Positions 1 through 7,762 of a DNA stretch of 16,638 bases are shown here, piece after piece. Origin of the DNA: Glaciecola sp. UBA1851. GTDB taxonomy: Bacteria; Pseudomonadota; Gammaproteobacteria; Enterobacterales; Alteromonadaceae. Each line of letters starts with the position of its first letter. The stretch's first letter is position 1. Made by a program: the position numbers and the translations under genes. The stretch lies in NCBI GenBank assembly GCA_002338515.1, contig DDIL01000163.1, positions 1 through 16,638 on the forward strand, written 5' to 3'. The notes below the pieces were generated by a model. It was not told where the DNA came from. It worked only from the letters and a program-made list of their open reading frames with translations, and ran no database searches.

Positions 1-56
1 TAGCGGCGATGGTAGTGTGGGGTTTCCCCATGCGAGAGTAGCACATCGCCAGACTC
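1..56 (+). rRNA. rrf: 5S ribosomal RNA, 3' part (cut by window edge)
   Basis: This is the 3' half of a 5S rRNA gene. Positions 9-22 and the CCCC-ATGCGAGAGTAG segment at 26-41 match the conserved loop and helix of gammaproteobacterial 5S rRNA. The CGCCAG at 47-52 is the 3' strand of closing helix I. The 5' half, roughly 60 bases, lies before the window. The exact 3' end is uncertain by a few bases. The intrinsic terminator that follows marks the end of an rRNA operon read on the + strand. Confidence 0.93.
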
Positions 57-67
57 CCAATTTAAAG

Positions 68-93
68 AAACCCAGCCTTGTGCTGGGTTTTTT
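68..93 (+). terminator. Intrinsic terminator of the rRNA operon
   Basis: A perfect nine-base-pair stem (AAACCCAGC at 68-76 with GCTGGGTTT at 82-90) has a five-base loop (77-81) and runs into a T tract at 88-93. It lies about 12 bases after the 5S 3' end. This is a textbook Rho-independent terminator. Confidence 0.95.
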
Positions 94-177
94 GGTTCTA
101 TGGCAATCGTCCGAATGCTTTATTGTTATTAGAGTCTCTGTTAAGCTGACAAGTTGATTCATCGATAGTGTTAAGCT

Positions 178-927
178 ATGTATTCTTTAATAAAGTCCCA
201 ATTGTTAAATCCGTTATACGATACATACAGTGTATTAATCGCAACAACTAAGTACATTTCTTTTTATAAGTCTGAATTATTAACAAGGCTAGCGCTACCT
301 TGTGTTCTGTTTATGATGTTTGCGTTCATAGGTCAGTATTACAACATACACCCTTTGGCGAGTACGTTAGTCTTGATTATATTGCTTATGAAAACTGCAA
401 TGGTTATCCACAGAGTGTTTATATTGGGACCAGAAGCTGTCCCGAAATATGGTATTGATAAATTTAATAAACGCGAACTAAACTATGTTTCGTTACAAGT
501 ACTGAGCATTTTAGTAATAATGATTGTTCCGATATTAATATTAACCATAACAAGTAATATCTTGACTGTAGATGATTGGCCAAATAATGCAGTGGAGCAA
601 TCTATAAGTTTATTTCAGTGGGTTGCCTATTACTTGGTAGCGCGGGCATCGTTATTGTTTCCTGCTGTTTCAATCGATAAGAAATTAACCTTAAGGCAAG
701 CTTGGGTTGCCAGTAGCCAGTATAAATTATTGCTATTTAGTACTGTAGCACTCATTCCTTTTGTCATAACTTCACTCGCTAAATTTTTGTTATCAGATGT
801 TAATTTACACTGGTTGAGTATGGCAATGTTTCTTATTGTTACAATGTATACTGTTGCTATTTTATCTATAGTGTATAAAAGAATAGATGACGAAATTAGC
901 TTGTCTAAGGATGATGCAATACATTAA
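178..927 (+). CDS. Multi-pass inner-membrane protein of unknown function
   Basis: This 249-residue protein is mostly hydrophobic. I see about six likely membrane helices, near residues 35-55, 58-80, 103-127, 141-165, 183-208 and 213-233, and a short charged C-terminal tail (KRIDDE...). The stretch around residues 155-185 (RASLLFPAVSID, then LRQAW) resembles a pattern seen in several poorly characterised membrane-protein families, but I cannot assign a family. The start is ATG without a strong Shine-Dalgarno sequence. The repeat TGTTAAGCT occurs at 139-147 and again immediately before the ATG at 169-177. It is the first gene after the rRNA terminator, and I see no convincing promoter of its own. 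Base composition matches its neighbours. Confidence 0.8.
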   Translation: MYSLIKSQLLNPLYDTYSVLIATTKYISFYKSELLTRLALPCVLFMMFAFIGQYYNIHPLASTLVLIILLMKTAMVIHRVFILGPEAVPKYGIDKFNKRELNYVSLQVLSILVIMIVPILILTITSNILTVDDWPNNAVEQSISLFQWVAYYLVARASLLFPAVSIDKKLTLRQAWVASSQYKLLLFSTVALIPFVITSLAKFLLSDVNLHWLSMAMFLIVTMYTVAILSIVYKRIDDEISLSKDDAIH

Positions 928-949
928 ATACCAGCTAAATATTAGATAG

Positions 950-978
950 TTAACACGGAATATTAAAACAATTATAAA
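950..978 (+). promoter_or_regulatory. Predicted sigma70 promoter of the 990-1322 gene
   Basis: The -35 element is TTAACA (950-955, five of six consensus bases). It is followed by exactly 17 bases and the -10 element TATAAA (973-978, five of six). Transcription should begin near 984-986, only four to six bases before the ATG at 990 and downstream of the alternative GTG at 981. Confidence 0.55.
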
Positions 979-989
979 TAGTGAGAGTC

Positions 990-1322
990 ATGAATAAGAC
1001 GGTAAAGAAACTAGATAATAATGTAGTAAAAGCATTAACCAATGTATGTGAGTATGCAAAAGGAAGTATCGTCGGCTTCAAGTGGATAACACATACAGCA
1101 GATTATTCTAATTTTCCTCATAGCTTAATAATTACGTGTGTATTTGACACTAAAGATTCTAAGAACCTAGCTGAACAAAACGGCGATTTTGTGTTGTTAA
1201 CACGTAATATACATAATGCATTACTAAAAGTTGGAATTGTATTAAAGCAAGCCAAAAGGAATGTGCAATTTGATTCTGAAGAGGCTGGTGCTGAAGCGCG
1301 TTTATTGTTGAAAAAGCACTAA
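990..1322 (+). CDS. Small conserved cytoplasmic protein of unknown function
   Basis: This is a 110-residue soluble protein with no signal peptide or membrane helix. Features to search with are an N-terminal charged helix (KKLDNNVVKAL), a central GFKWITH...FPHSL...CVFDT block and a C-terminal VQFDSEEAGAEAR helix. I recall small gammaproteobacterial proteins with the same blocks, sometimes labelled Fis-family. No Fis-type DNA-binding helix is visible here, so I would not use that name. GTG at 981 would add three residues. I prefer ATG at 990 because the predicted transcript start falls after the GTG. The gene ends 33 bp from the convergent lipocalin-fold gene, with no clear terminator between them. 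Confidence 0.75.
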   Translation: MNKTVKKLDNNVVKALTNVCEYAKGSIVGFKWITHTADYSNFPHSLIITCVFDTKDSKNLAEQNGDFVLLTRNIHNALLKVGIVLKQAKRNVQFDSEEAGAEARLLLKKH

Positions 1323-1355
1323 GGTTAGATTCAAAACATTTCTGGTAGTTAAGAA

Positions 1356-2498
1356 TCAGTATCCTGTTAGTTCAAGAAATCCCTTGCCGCCTTGTGTACC
1401 GCTAATAGATACCATGCCTTCATAATAAGGTATGGAAGCGTGATTCCATTGGTCTGTTTTAACGCTTTCTATTGATAAATCCATATTTTTTGATTCTATT
1501 GATAACTGCCACGCTAAAGGCATGTCTTTTCCATTTACTCTTGTAAAAGTGATGGGTAATAGTGATATATCGTTTGGACTAAGCGTAGTAAGCGCTCCGT
1601 CTTTAGAAATGTATGAGCCAGTTACGAAATCGTTCTGGTTATCTAATCGCATTCTAAAAGCCATTAATTTATCGCCGTTATCTAGGTGCAAAGACATCCA
1701 GTCCCAGCCTAATGTGTCATTGTCTAAAAGTTGAGATGTCCATTCGTGATCGTACCAAGCATCACCTAATACACGAAATGAGGATACATCCTCAGAGGTT
1801 TTATCCTGAATTTCAAACAGGCCAGTCATATGAATAAAGGGTGCGCTATAGTAATGAGATGCATGTTTGCCATTTGGTGACTTTACGCTGAAACCGTCTT
1901 CACCATGTTTTACTAATGGACCATTGTTACTAAGGTTTAAACTGGCCCTAATCTTTTTGCCTGATTCTGACACTGCATCAAATGTCAAAGAAGCAGGCAG
2001 CAAATTGTTCGTGCCTATATTATTTTTCCATTCCCAGTTATCAATAAATAATGTAAAAGGATCTGCATTATTGCCCGCATTTCCTAATTTTCTCCTAGCA
2101 TATTTCTCGGAAAAAAAATGCTCATCAATAGAATGTATTGAAGCGTGCGCCATATAGAGTTGATCACTACCCCATTCGCTATTAGTTTCTTCTGTACTTG
2201 GATTTCTAAATCTAAATAGTGTCCATTGCAAACCGTAAATTTCATTTTGTTCTGACACTAAGTTGGCTGTTAAATACCACCATTCAATATCAAACTCTGT
2301 GTGTTCAAAGTGGTCATTCGGGAACAACATTTGATAGTTAGGACCAGCTTTTTTTCCTAGTTGTTTTGCGTCAATGAAAGGGTCCCTAGAAAATAGTGAA
2401 CTATCCTCGCTACTATTCTGACGCATGGTATTAAACAATAGATAAGCGCTCACAAGTACCACTAATATTATGACGGACTTCGGAATTAATTTAGCCAA
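1356..2498 (-). CDS. AttH/CrtC-like lipocalin-fold envelope protein
   Basis: A likely membrane-anchored or exported protein of the AttH / carotenoid 1,2-hydratase-like (CrtC, lipocalin-like) superfamily. Family hallmarks are EWWY at residues 72-75, WYDHEW at 248-253 and GWDWMSL at 264-270, numbered from the start used here. An N-terminal hydrophobic segment (about 5-23), with no lipobox cysteine, suggests a signal anchor with the rest in the periplasm. I start it at TTG 2498. AGAGGA lies six bases upstream, and the hydrophobic segment then sits at the N-terminus. An in-frame ATG at 2558 would add 20 residues and a 73-base overlap with the permease gene. The TTG start gives a 13-base overlap, consistent with translational coupling. 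Proteins of this type accompany LolD/FtsX-like ABC systems (AttEFGH). I infer an envelope partner of the ABC unit, not carotenoid hydration, because no carotenoid genes are nearby. Confidence 0.88.
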   Translation of the reverse strand: MAKLIPKSVIILVVLVSAYLLFNTMRQNSSEDSSLFSRDPFIDAKQLGKKAGPNYQMLFPNDHFEHTEFDIEWWYLTANLVSEQNEIYGLQWTLFRFRNPSTEETNSEWGSDQLYMAHASIHSIDEHFFSEKYARRKLGNAGNNADPFTLFIDNWEWKNNIGTNNLLPASLTFDAVSESGKKIRASLNLSNNGPLVKHGEDGFSVKSPNGKHASHYYSAPFIHMTGLFEIQDKTSEDVSSFRVLGDAWYDHEWTSQLLDNDTLGWDWMSLHLDNGDKLMAFRMRLDNQNDFVTGSYISKDGALTTLSPNDISLLPITFTRVNGKDMPLAWQLSIESKNMDLSIESVKTDQWNHASIPYYEGMVSISGTQGGKGFLELTGY

Positions 2499-4978
2499 CG
2501 TATGTCCTCTATAATAGGGCGTTTGCTTGCTCGTATAAACGGCAGAATAACCACACATAACACAACGAATATACTGACAGAATAAATCATTAATATGTTG
2601 ATACCATCAATAATTAATGGGTATGTCCAGTTGAACGCTTGAAGATTAATTTTGTAAATCAACACCCAGCTTAATAAAATACCAAAGGGCGTAGCGAATA
2701 ATAATCCTACAATACACAGTAATAAGTATTGATATAAACTCAATAACTGCGTTTTTATTCTACCTATTCCGAAGCTTCTTATTAGCATGTTATGCGGTCG
2801 ATCGTCATGCATAAGCACAATCATGGCACATGCTAGTGAAAACGAGGCAACAAGCAAGGTCACTACGTTTAATCCGTCAGTTATTAGAAAAGTTTGATCA
2901 AACGTTTGCATTGATAACGCAAGTAAGTCTTCAACTTTGTACAGTCTGTAATCATCTGTATCGATATCAATAGAGGCAAAATATGTATCGAGTTTTGTTA
3001 TTTGACTGGAACTTGCTTCAACGGCATAAATCGAGGTATCGCCGTTAAAGGTATCAAATAATCCTATGGGTAATAGAGCTTGTTTAAACGGGTTGCCATA
3101 ATCATAAATTATGCCCACAATAGTAAAATTCGTTATCGTATCAGTAGATGGATGAGGCAAGCGTATATTATCACCAAGTTGATAACCTAGTGAATATGCA
3201 AATTGCTGGTTTACCATCACACCACTCCCATTCTCAAACTTTTCCCAAGTAGTGTTTATATTATCTACATCAGAAAATACCATTGCGTCTTTAAACTGCT
3301 GTGTGGTTGGGTAACTAAATAGTTGAATGCTTTGATCTTTATAAATTATTTTACTATCTATTCGTGGTGTAAGCACCACCCCAGTTTTATTTTCTACATC
3401 TACTAAATTAATTTGTTCATCTGAGTATAAATAATAATCTGAGGCTAACCGAGATTCTAACCAAGACTGTGTCGCAAGCCTAAAACTATCTACCATCAAG
3501 TTCATTCCAATATTACTTGTAGCGGCGATAAAAAAAGCACAACAGGCTATTTTAGTCTTTCCGCATAACAGTACGCTTTGTTGGGAACTTACTTTTAACA
3601 AAGGCATGTTGCTTGGCACAATAGCAGCGAGTCTTTTTAATATTAAAGGATAGCTAGCAAGCATAGCGCTACAACCTGCCAAAATAAGTACAGCTGACGC
3701 GATAAGTAATAGCATCAGTGACGATGCAGTAATAAGTAATAATGCGCATATACTAGCTAACACAGCTGTTAAACAAGAAAAGTAGAGAGCTTGCTTACCT
3801 AATTTTATATTGCTTAGATAAGCTTTTGTTGTTGATAATTGCTGATTAGTTTTTATAAGCGGGGCAGCAATAGCTAAAATACAACCTATAGCAGTAATAC
3901 TAAATACTTGTACTAGCAGACTGATAAACGATGTATTACCAAACCCAACTTCTTTACCGCTTAAGCCTTCAAGGGTTGCTTGTACCGTAGGTGAAACAAA
4001 ATTTACTAATTGCACAGAGACTACAATGCCAATAAGCGTCGCAACAAAACCAAGTGTTAATATTTCAATTAGCTGAACGTTAAATATAGTTTTTCTAGGT
4101 ATACCAAGTTGCCTACAAACCTTAAACCAGCCCATTCTTGAGTTTATCAGTAAGTTTGCTGAATTCAGTACAATGAATAAACACACAACAAACATTAATA
4201 AAGCCATAGCGACTAAATTTAAGTGGAAGCTATTGGTTAACTCTTGATTATTTACATCATTGTTTAGAGATTCTATTTTTAGGTGTTCGGGTAACCATTG
4301 TTGGATTAAATCTAAATCACGCTGTTTAAGCTCGGGTTTAGATACCAGTAATAAGCGGCTTAATGATGCATTTGGGAATAGCTTAAAGTAGTCTTGTAAG
4401 TCCATCACCATATCGTTACCTAAAGTAGGCTCATTTAAGGTGGTAATAGATAAGAAATCTAAGCGCTGATTACTTTGGCCATCTATTGTAAGTTCTGATA
4501 AATCGCTTCCCAATAGGTTAGCAAACTTTTGATGAACAATGGCGGTTCCATTTAACAGACCAATATTAGTAGGTTGGCTATTTTCTTCCTCTTCACCTAA
4601 ATTTAAGCTTATTAGTATAGGAAAAAGCGATACATTATCTACACCGGTAAATTCAATTTTTGAAGGCGTTATTGATTGTCCATCTTTGAATAAATATGAC
4701 GATTGCTGCGCAATCGCAACAAGGTTTGGTACGCCACTTCGTTTTAAGAAAACGTAATCTTGGGTAGTAATTGGAGTATCTTCTGATTTAGCAATGATTT
4801 GATGGGAAACGTTTGGAATAAGAAATTCGTTGCTGCTTGAATAGCTTTGTTTAGCGCTATTATTAATGATTAATACTGCTGATAAACCCGTAGTTGCAAT
4901 CACAAGGGAAAGTAGCAACATCAGTAAGCTGAACTTGGCTTGCTTGTAGCTTGAAATTAAAAGTTTAACAAATACCAT
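2486..4978 (-). CDS. ABC transporter permease, YbbP/FtsX type, ten membrane helices
   Basis: This 830-residue permease of the MacB/LolE/FtsX (type VII) superfamily has two FtsX-like halves in one chain. Likely membrane helices lie near 16-38, 252-275, 303-326, 350-373, 397-417, 420-443, 476-494, 704-724, 748-771 and 796-815. Large periplasmic domains span about 40-250 and 495-703. This 4+2+4 arrangement and the length resemble E. coli YbbP and suggest a fusion of the separate AttF and AttG permeases of the Att system. The ATG follows the ATPase stop codon by two bases. The gene's end overlaps the lipocalin-fold gene. Such systems usually extract lipids or lipoproteins, or drive envelope processes from the periplasmic side, rather than moving solute through a channel. 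The substrate is unknown. Confidence 0.9.
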   Translation of the reverse strand: MVFVKLLISSYKQAKFSLLMLLLSLVIATTGLSAVLIINNSAKQSYSSSNEFLIPNVSHQIIAKSEDTPITTQDYVFLKRSGVPNLVAIAQQSSYLFKDGQSITPSKIEFTGVDNVSLFPILISLNLGEEEENSQPTNIGLLNGTAIVHQKFANLLGSDLSELTIDGQSNQRLDFLSITTLNEPTLGNDMVMDLQDYFKLFPNASLSRLLLVSKPELKQRDLDLIQQWLPEHLKIESLNNDVNNQELTNSFHLNLVAMALLMFVVCLFIVLNSANLLINSRMGWFKVCRQLGIPRKTIFNVQLIEILTLGFVATLIGIVVSVQLVNFVSPTVQATLEGLSGKEVGFGNTSFISLLVQVFSITAIGCILAIAAPLIKTNQQLSTTKAYLSNIKLGKQALYFSCLTAVLASICALLLITASSLMLLLIASAVLILAGCSAMLASYPLILKRLAAIVPSNMPLLKVSSQQSVLLCGKTKIACCAFFIAATSNIGMNLMVDSFRLATQSWLESRLASDYYLYSDEQINLVDVENKTGVVLTPRIDSKIIYKDQSIQLFSYPTTQQFKDAMVFSDVDNINTTWEKFENGSGVMVNQQFAYSLGYQLGDNIRLPHPSTDTITNFTIVGIIYDYGNPFKQALLPIGLFDTFNGDTSIYAVEASSSQITKLDTYFASIDIDTDDYRLYKVEDLLALSMQTFDQTFLITDGLNVVTLLVASFSLACAMIVLMHDDRPHNMLIRSFGIGRIKTQLLSLYQYLLLCIVGLLFATPFGILLSWVLIYKINLQAFNWTYPLIIDGINILMIYSVSIFVVLCVVILPFIRASKRPIIEDIRWLN
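2505..2510 (-). promoter_or_regulatory. Shine-Dalgarno sequence selecting the TTG start of the lipocalin-fold gene
   Basis: AGAGGA on the minus strand is followed by six bases and TTG at 2498. The site lies inside the last codons of the upstream permease gene, so initiation is probably coupled to termination there. Confidence 0.7.
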
Positions 4979-4980
4979 TG

Positions 4981-5670
4981 CTAGCTTATTACCTCAAGCT
5001 TTCCATTTCTAAGGTAAACTTTGTTATCTGCCATATTAGCTACGCTAGGGCTATGGGTAACAACAATCAGCGATGTATTAAGTGATTTGCAGGTTGAGTA
5101 GAGGAGGTCACTTACTGTATTTGATGTAGCATTGTCTAAATTGCCTGTGGGTTCATCTGCCAATACCATGGCCGGTTTGTGTGACAAGGCACGCGCAATC
5201 GCAACCCTTTGTTGTTCTCCCCCAGAGAGCTCGGTAGGCATTTTCTTTTGCAAGGTAGATAAACCTAATACCGCGATAAGATTAGATATATAAGCGTTAT
5301 CAATTTGTTTGTTTTCGGGCTTGTTTAACTTTGCTGGCAGTGAAATGTTATCAATAACGTTGATACAATCAATCAAATTAAACCGCTGAAATATTATGCC
5401 TATAATTGTTTTGCGATAGTTATCTGCCTGACGTTCTTCAAGATCATGAATATTAAGAGTAGGCCGATTGTTTCCGGTTATGGTAATAGAACCGGAATCG
5501 GGTTTATCAAGCCCTGCAATTAAATGTAGCAGAGTCGATTTACCTGAACCAGAGCTTCCTTGAATACTTAAGCTATGTCCCTGTTCAAGCGTAATACTCA
5601 AATTGTTTAAAATAACTCTGGACTGTCCAGCTTCAACATAGGATTTATATAAGTTTGTTATTTCAAGCAT
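4981..5670 (-). CDS. ABC transporter ATP-binding protein, LolD/YbbA/AttE type
   Basis: This 229-residue ATPase has every expected motif: Walker A GSSGSGKST at 38-46, Q-loop Gln95 (FQRFNL), signature LSGGEQQR at 148-155, Walker B MVLADEP at 168-174 with catalytic Glu173, D-loop GNLD at 176-179 and switch His206 (VVTHS). Its length and the ADEPTGNLD block are typical of the LolD/MacB/YbbA group, which pairs with FtsX-type permeases such as the one two bases downstream. It should form a dimer on the cytoplasmic face of that permease. The 89-base gap upstream contains a possible -10 (TATAAC, at 5695-5700) but only a poor -35. The unit may therefore have its own weak promoter or be read from the rhomboid gene. 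No clear Shine-Dalgarno sequence is visible. Confidence 0.95.
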   Translation of the reverse strand: MLEITNLYKSYVEAGQSRVILNNLSITLEQGHSLSIQGSSGSGKSTLLHLIAGLDKPDSGSITITGNNRPTLNIHDLEERQADNYRKTIIGIIFQRFNLIDCINVIDNISLPAKLNKPENKQIDNAYISNLIAVLGLSTLQKKMPTELSGGEQQRVAIARALSHKPAMVLADEPTGNLDNATSNTVSDLLYSTCKSLNTSLIVVTHSPSVANMADNKVYLRNGKLEVIS

Positions 5671-5759
5671 GCATATTCGTTTAAATGAGCAGAAGTTATA
5701 ATTAAATACGAATAACTGAACAGATTAGCCTTGTTACTAAATTGAGCTCACAATATTGA

Positions 5760-6317
5760 CTAGGATTTTGGCTTCAAATACCAGGCTAAAACCAAGCCTG
5801 CTATAAACCCAAATAAGTGCGACTCCCAAGAAACAAATGGCCTACTAGGCAGGACTCCCCAAACCATAGTTCCGTAAAAAAATGCGACAGCGACTGAAAT
5901 CAGTAACAGTTTTACTTTGCCGCTGAGCCAGCCAGCTAATACTAAGTAACCGAAATAACCGTACACAATACCGCTAGCCCCTAAATGATAGGCTGTTCTG
6001 CCAAAAATCCACACCAATAACCCAGTAATAACAATAATCCCTATACTAGTTTTAATGTATTCAGATTTTCCAAACTGCATCGCTAGATAGCTAAAAACGG
6101 CTAGTGTAAAAATGTTAGATAAAAAATGATTTAAATCTGCATGCAAAAAAGGCGATGTAAAAATAAACCCCAAACTCGATAAATCGCGTGGCATGATACT
6201 GAATTGATTGATGATTCTACCCGTAAATAGATTCAGTATTTCTAAAAGTGTTATTGCAAAAATTAAATATCCAAGGGTTTTAAACTGCCACTTTGAATTC
6301 GTTTTCGTTGTTACCAT
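5760..6317 (-). CDS. Rhomboid family intramembrane serine protease
   Basis: This 185-residue compact rhomboid protease has about six membrane helices. The catalytic pieces are intact: HFLSN (His64, Asn68) on helix 2, GASG with nucleophile Ser115 (residues 113-116) and the general-base His167 in SHLFGF. It should therefore cleave membrane-spanning segments in the inner membrane. It lacks extra cytosolic or periplasmic domains. GASGIVYGYFGYL is unlike the pattern I recall for rhombosortases, and I did not see a GlyGly-CTERM substrate in the window. It starts 15 bases after the stop of the solute-binding protein gene, so the two are probably co-transcribed. A weak AGGT lies upstream of the ATG. 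Its substrate cannot be read from the sequence. Confidence 0.93.
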   Translation of the reverse strand: MVTTKTNSKWQFKTLGYLIFAITLLEILNLFTGRIINQFSIMPRDLSSLGFIFTSPFLHADLNHFLSNIFTLAVFSYLAMQFGKSEYIKTSIGIIVITGLLVWIFGRTAYHLGASGIVYGYFGYLVLAGWLSGKVKLLLISVAVAFFYGTMVWGVLPSRPFVSWESHLFGFIAGLVLAWYLKPKS

Positions 6318-6332
6318 ATTTTTTGGTATGAC

Positions 6333-7130
6333 CTAATAAACTTCAGAGTGTTCTTTGATGTTATATTTTTGCTTTAGTTCCGAAATCAGAGATGGGTTAG
6401 CATCAATGAACGCAGTAATTCGCTTAGCAATATCGGCATGTCTAATAGTAGATAGATGGTAATTAACTTCCGCATTCGGATAGTTTTTATTAATGTCTAA
6501 TTTTTGCAAATGAGGATACTTATCGATTAAATGTTTTCCTATATTGTATTCAACGTCTGCTGAATCAGTTCGCTTGTTTACAACCGATTCTAATGCTGCT
6601 CTTAAATCGCCAACAGGCACTGTTTTTATTCCATATTTTTCGATTGGCTGAGTCCATGTGTATGATGTATAACCAAAGGGTATAGCAACCGATTTAAGGT
6701 CTTCAAGTTGTTTGTTTTTATTCGTACTTAATACAAATGTTGCGCTAATAGTCGAAATGATGGGGCCAGAGTAAATATTTGGCTGCCGAGCCGTTCTGAA
6801 ATTAGACCATTTTGGATGATCTGGAAAGATAAAGTCTAGTCCACCATTATCAAGTGATGGTTGCAAACGTGTAATTGGCATACCAATATACTCAAAAGCG
6901 ACGTTATTCGCTTTTGCGAACGCTTCTAATACAGCCCATCCGTATCCTTTGTCATCAACATTCGCAAAAGAAAGTAATGGATAAGAGTTAATATATGAAA
7001 CACCGACCCTGTAAGTTACGGTTTCATCTTGTACTATCGCCATTGAAGATTTGAATGGTAAGCAGAAGATAAAAAATATTAAAAATAATTTTGGTATTGT
7101 GCTAAGTCGATATTTTATCCATGCATCCAT
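6333..7130 (-). CDS. Periplasmic solute-binding protein, family 3 (amino-acid type) like
   Basis: From the ATG at 7130 the product is 265 residues: a signal peptide with a charged start (MDAWIKYR), a hydrophobic core (PKLFLIFFIFCLPF) and likely cleavage after SSMA, then a type-3 binding-protein fold. The block YRVGVSYINSYPLLSF...GYGWAVLEAFAKANNVAFEYIGMP and the LDNGGLDFIFP strand are typical of this family, as is the late helix pair KRITAFIDANPSLISELKQKY. TTG at 7181 would add 17 residues before the signal peptide; I reject it because AGG lies nine bases before the ATG and the signal peptide then begins normally. No amino-acid permease is adjacent, so it is an orphan binding protein that may sense rather than transport. 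Its ligand is unknown. Confidence 0.85.
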   Translation of the reverse strand: MDAWIKYRLSTIPKLFLIFFIFCLPFKSSMAIVQDETVTYRVGVSYINSYPLLSFANVDDKGYGWAVLEAFAKANNVAFEYIGMPITRLQPSLDNGGLDFIFPDHPKWSNFRTARQPNIYSGPIISTISATFVLSTNKNKQLEDLKSVAIPFGYTSYTWTQPIEKYGIKTVPVGDLRAALESVVNKRTDSADVEYNIGKHLIDKYPHLQKLDINKNYPNAEVNYHLSTIRHADIAKRITAFIDANPSLISELKQKYNIKEHSEVY

Positions 7131-7579
7131 AGCGACATGCCTAATTAAGAATAAAGTGACAAAAGTATGATACGAAATCAAGACTAATGAAAGTTGTTTT
7201 TATAATGTACAAAAAATAGCATTATTTATATCAAAAACATGGACATTTTTAATGCAAATTCTATTTTAAGAGTGAAAACGATTTAAAGAAGTAAGTAAGC
7301 ACTTACAATTAAATTGACTTGGTAATATTTACTATCACTTTTATTGCCTTTTTTAAGATAACTTTTCACTCTTTTTTTCTTTTATCTGTTGGTTTTTTTA
7401 CTTATTCCAAACAAAATCAAATGGATTATTAGCTGTGACTGAAATAATTTAAAATGCACGACATTGCTTGAAAAAATTAGAGATTAAAGTAATAAAAGTT
7501 CTTCCTATGTTCTCAATCCAAGTATCAAATTCATACTATTATTACTTCCGTTAAATTAAAGGCTATTATCGTGACTTTG

Positions 7580-7595
7580 TGTGAATAGCTTCAAA
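7580..7595 (+). promoter_or_regulatory. Weak CRP-like site
   Basis: TGTGA-N6-TCAAA matches nine of the ten core positions of the E. coli CRP consensus TGTGA-N6-TCACA. It overlaps the left arm of the 15-base inverted repeat. A second site with the same pattern is at 7756-7771, overlapping the eight-base inverted repeat. Both may be by-products of the GTGA-rich repeats. Confidence 0.25.
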
Positions 7596-7735
7596 AGTAA
7601 AATAATTTTTTCAATTATAAGGTTTATTATTTTTATATATTTAGATGTCGAGTTGCTAACAAAGTAAATAAAACGATATTTTATTCAGAGTCAATAACAA
7701 CAAATTGCTTCTCTAAAGTAATGGTAAACTCATTA

Positions 7736-7762
7736 AGTCACATCCATAAAATTAATGTGACT
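7736..7762. repeat. Eight-base inverted repeat, possible operator
   Basis: AGTCACAT (7736-7743) and ATGTGACT (7755-7762) are perfect reverse complements with an 11-base spacer, centres 19 bases apart. Each arm contains the GTGACT hexamer found three more times in this gap. The near two-turn spacing suits a dimeric regulator on one face of the helix. It lies about 120 bases upstream of the regulator promoter's -35. Confidence 0.6.

Noticed and set aside
139..177. Direct repeat TGTTAAGCT (139-147 and 169-177) as a regulatory element
   Set aside because: Nine bases in AT-rich DNA, with no associated promoter or known motif; too weak to call.
1356..2498. Carotenoid 1,2-hydratase function
   Set aside because: Only the fold family is shared. 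There is no carotenoid gene nearby, and the coupling to an ABC permease fits the AttH type better.
2499..2558. Upstream ATG (2558) extension of the lipocalin-fold protein
   Set aside because: It lies deep in the permease gene, adds residues without homology before the signal anchor, and a strong Shine-Dalgarno sequence points to TTG 2498.
5760..6317. Rhombosortase identity for the rhomboid protease
   Set aside because: The active-site surroundings are those of ordinary small rhomboids, and no GlyGly-CTERM protein is in the window.
7268..7373. 11-base inverted repeat AAGAGTGAAAA / TTTTCACTCTT followed by a T run as a terminator or small RNA
   Set aside because: The arms are 84 bases apart and AT-rich, no promoter fits a small RNA ending there, and no upstream + strand gene needs a terminator. 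Recorded only as part of the repeat-rich gap.
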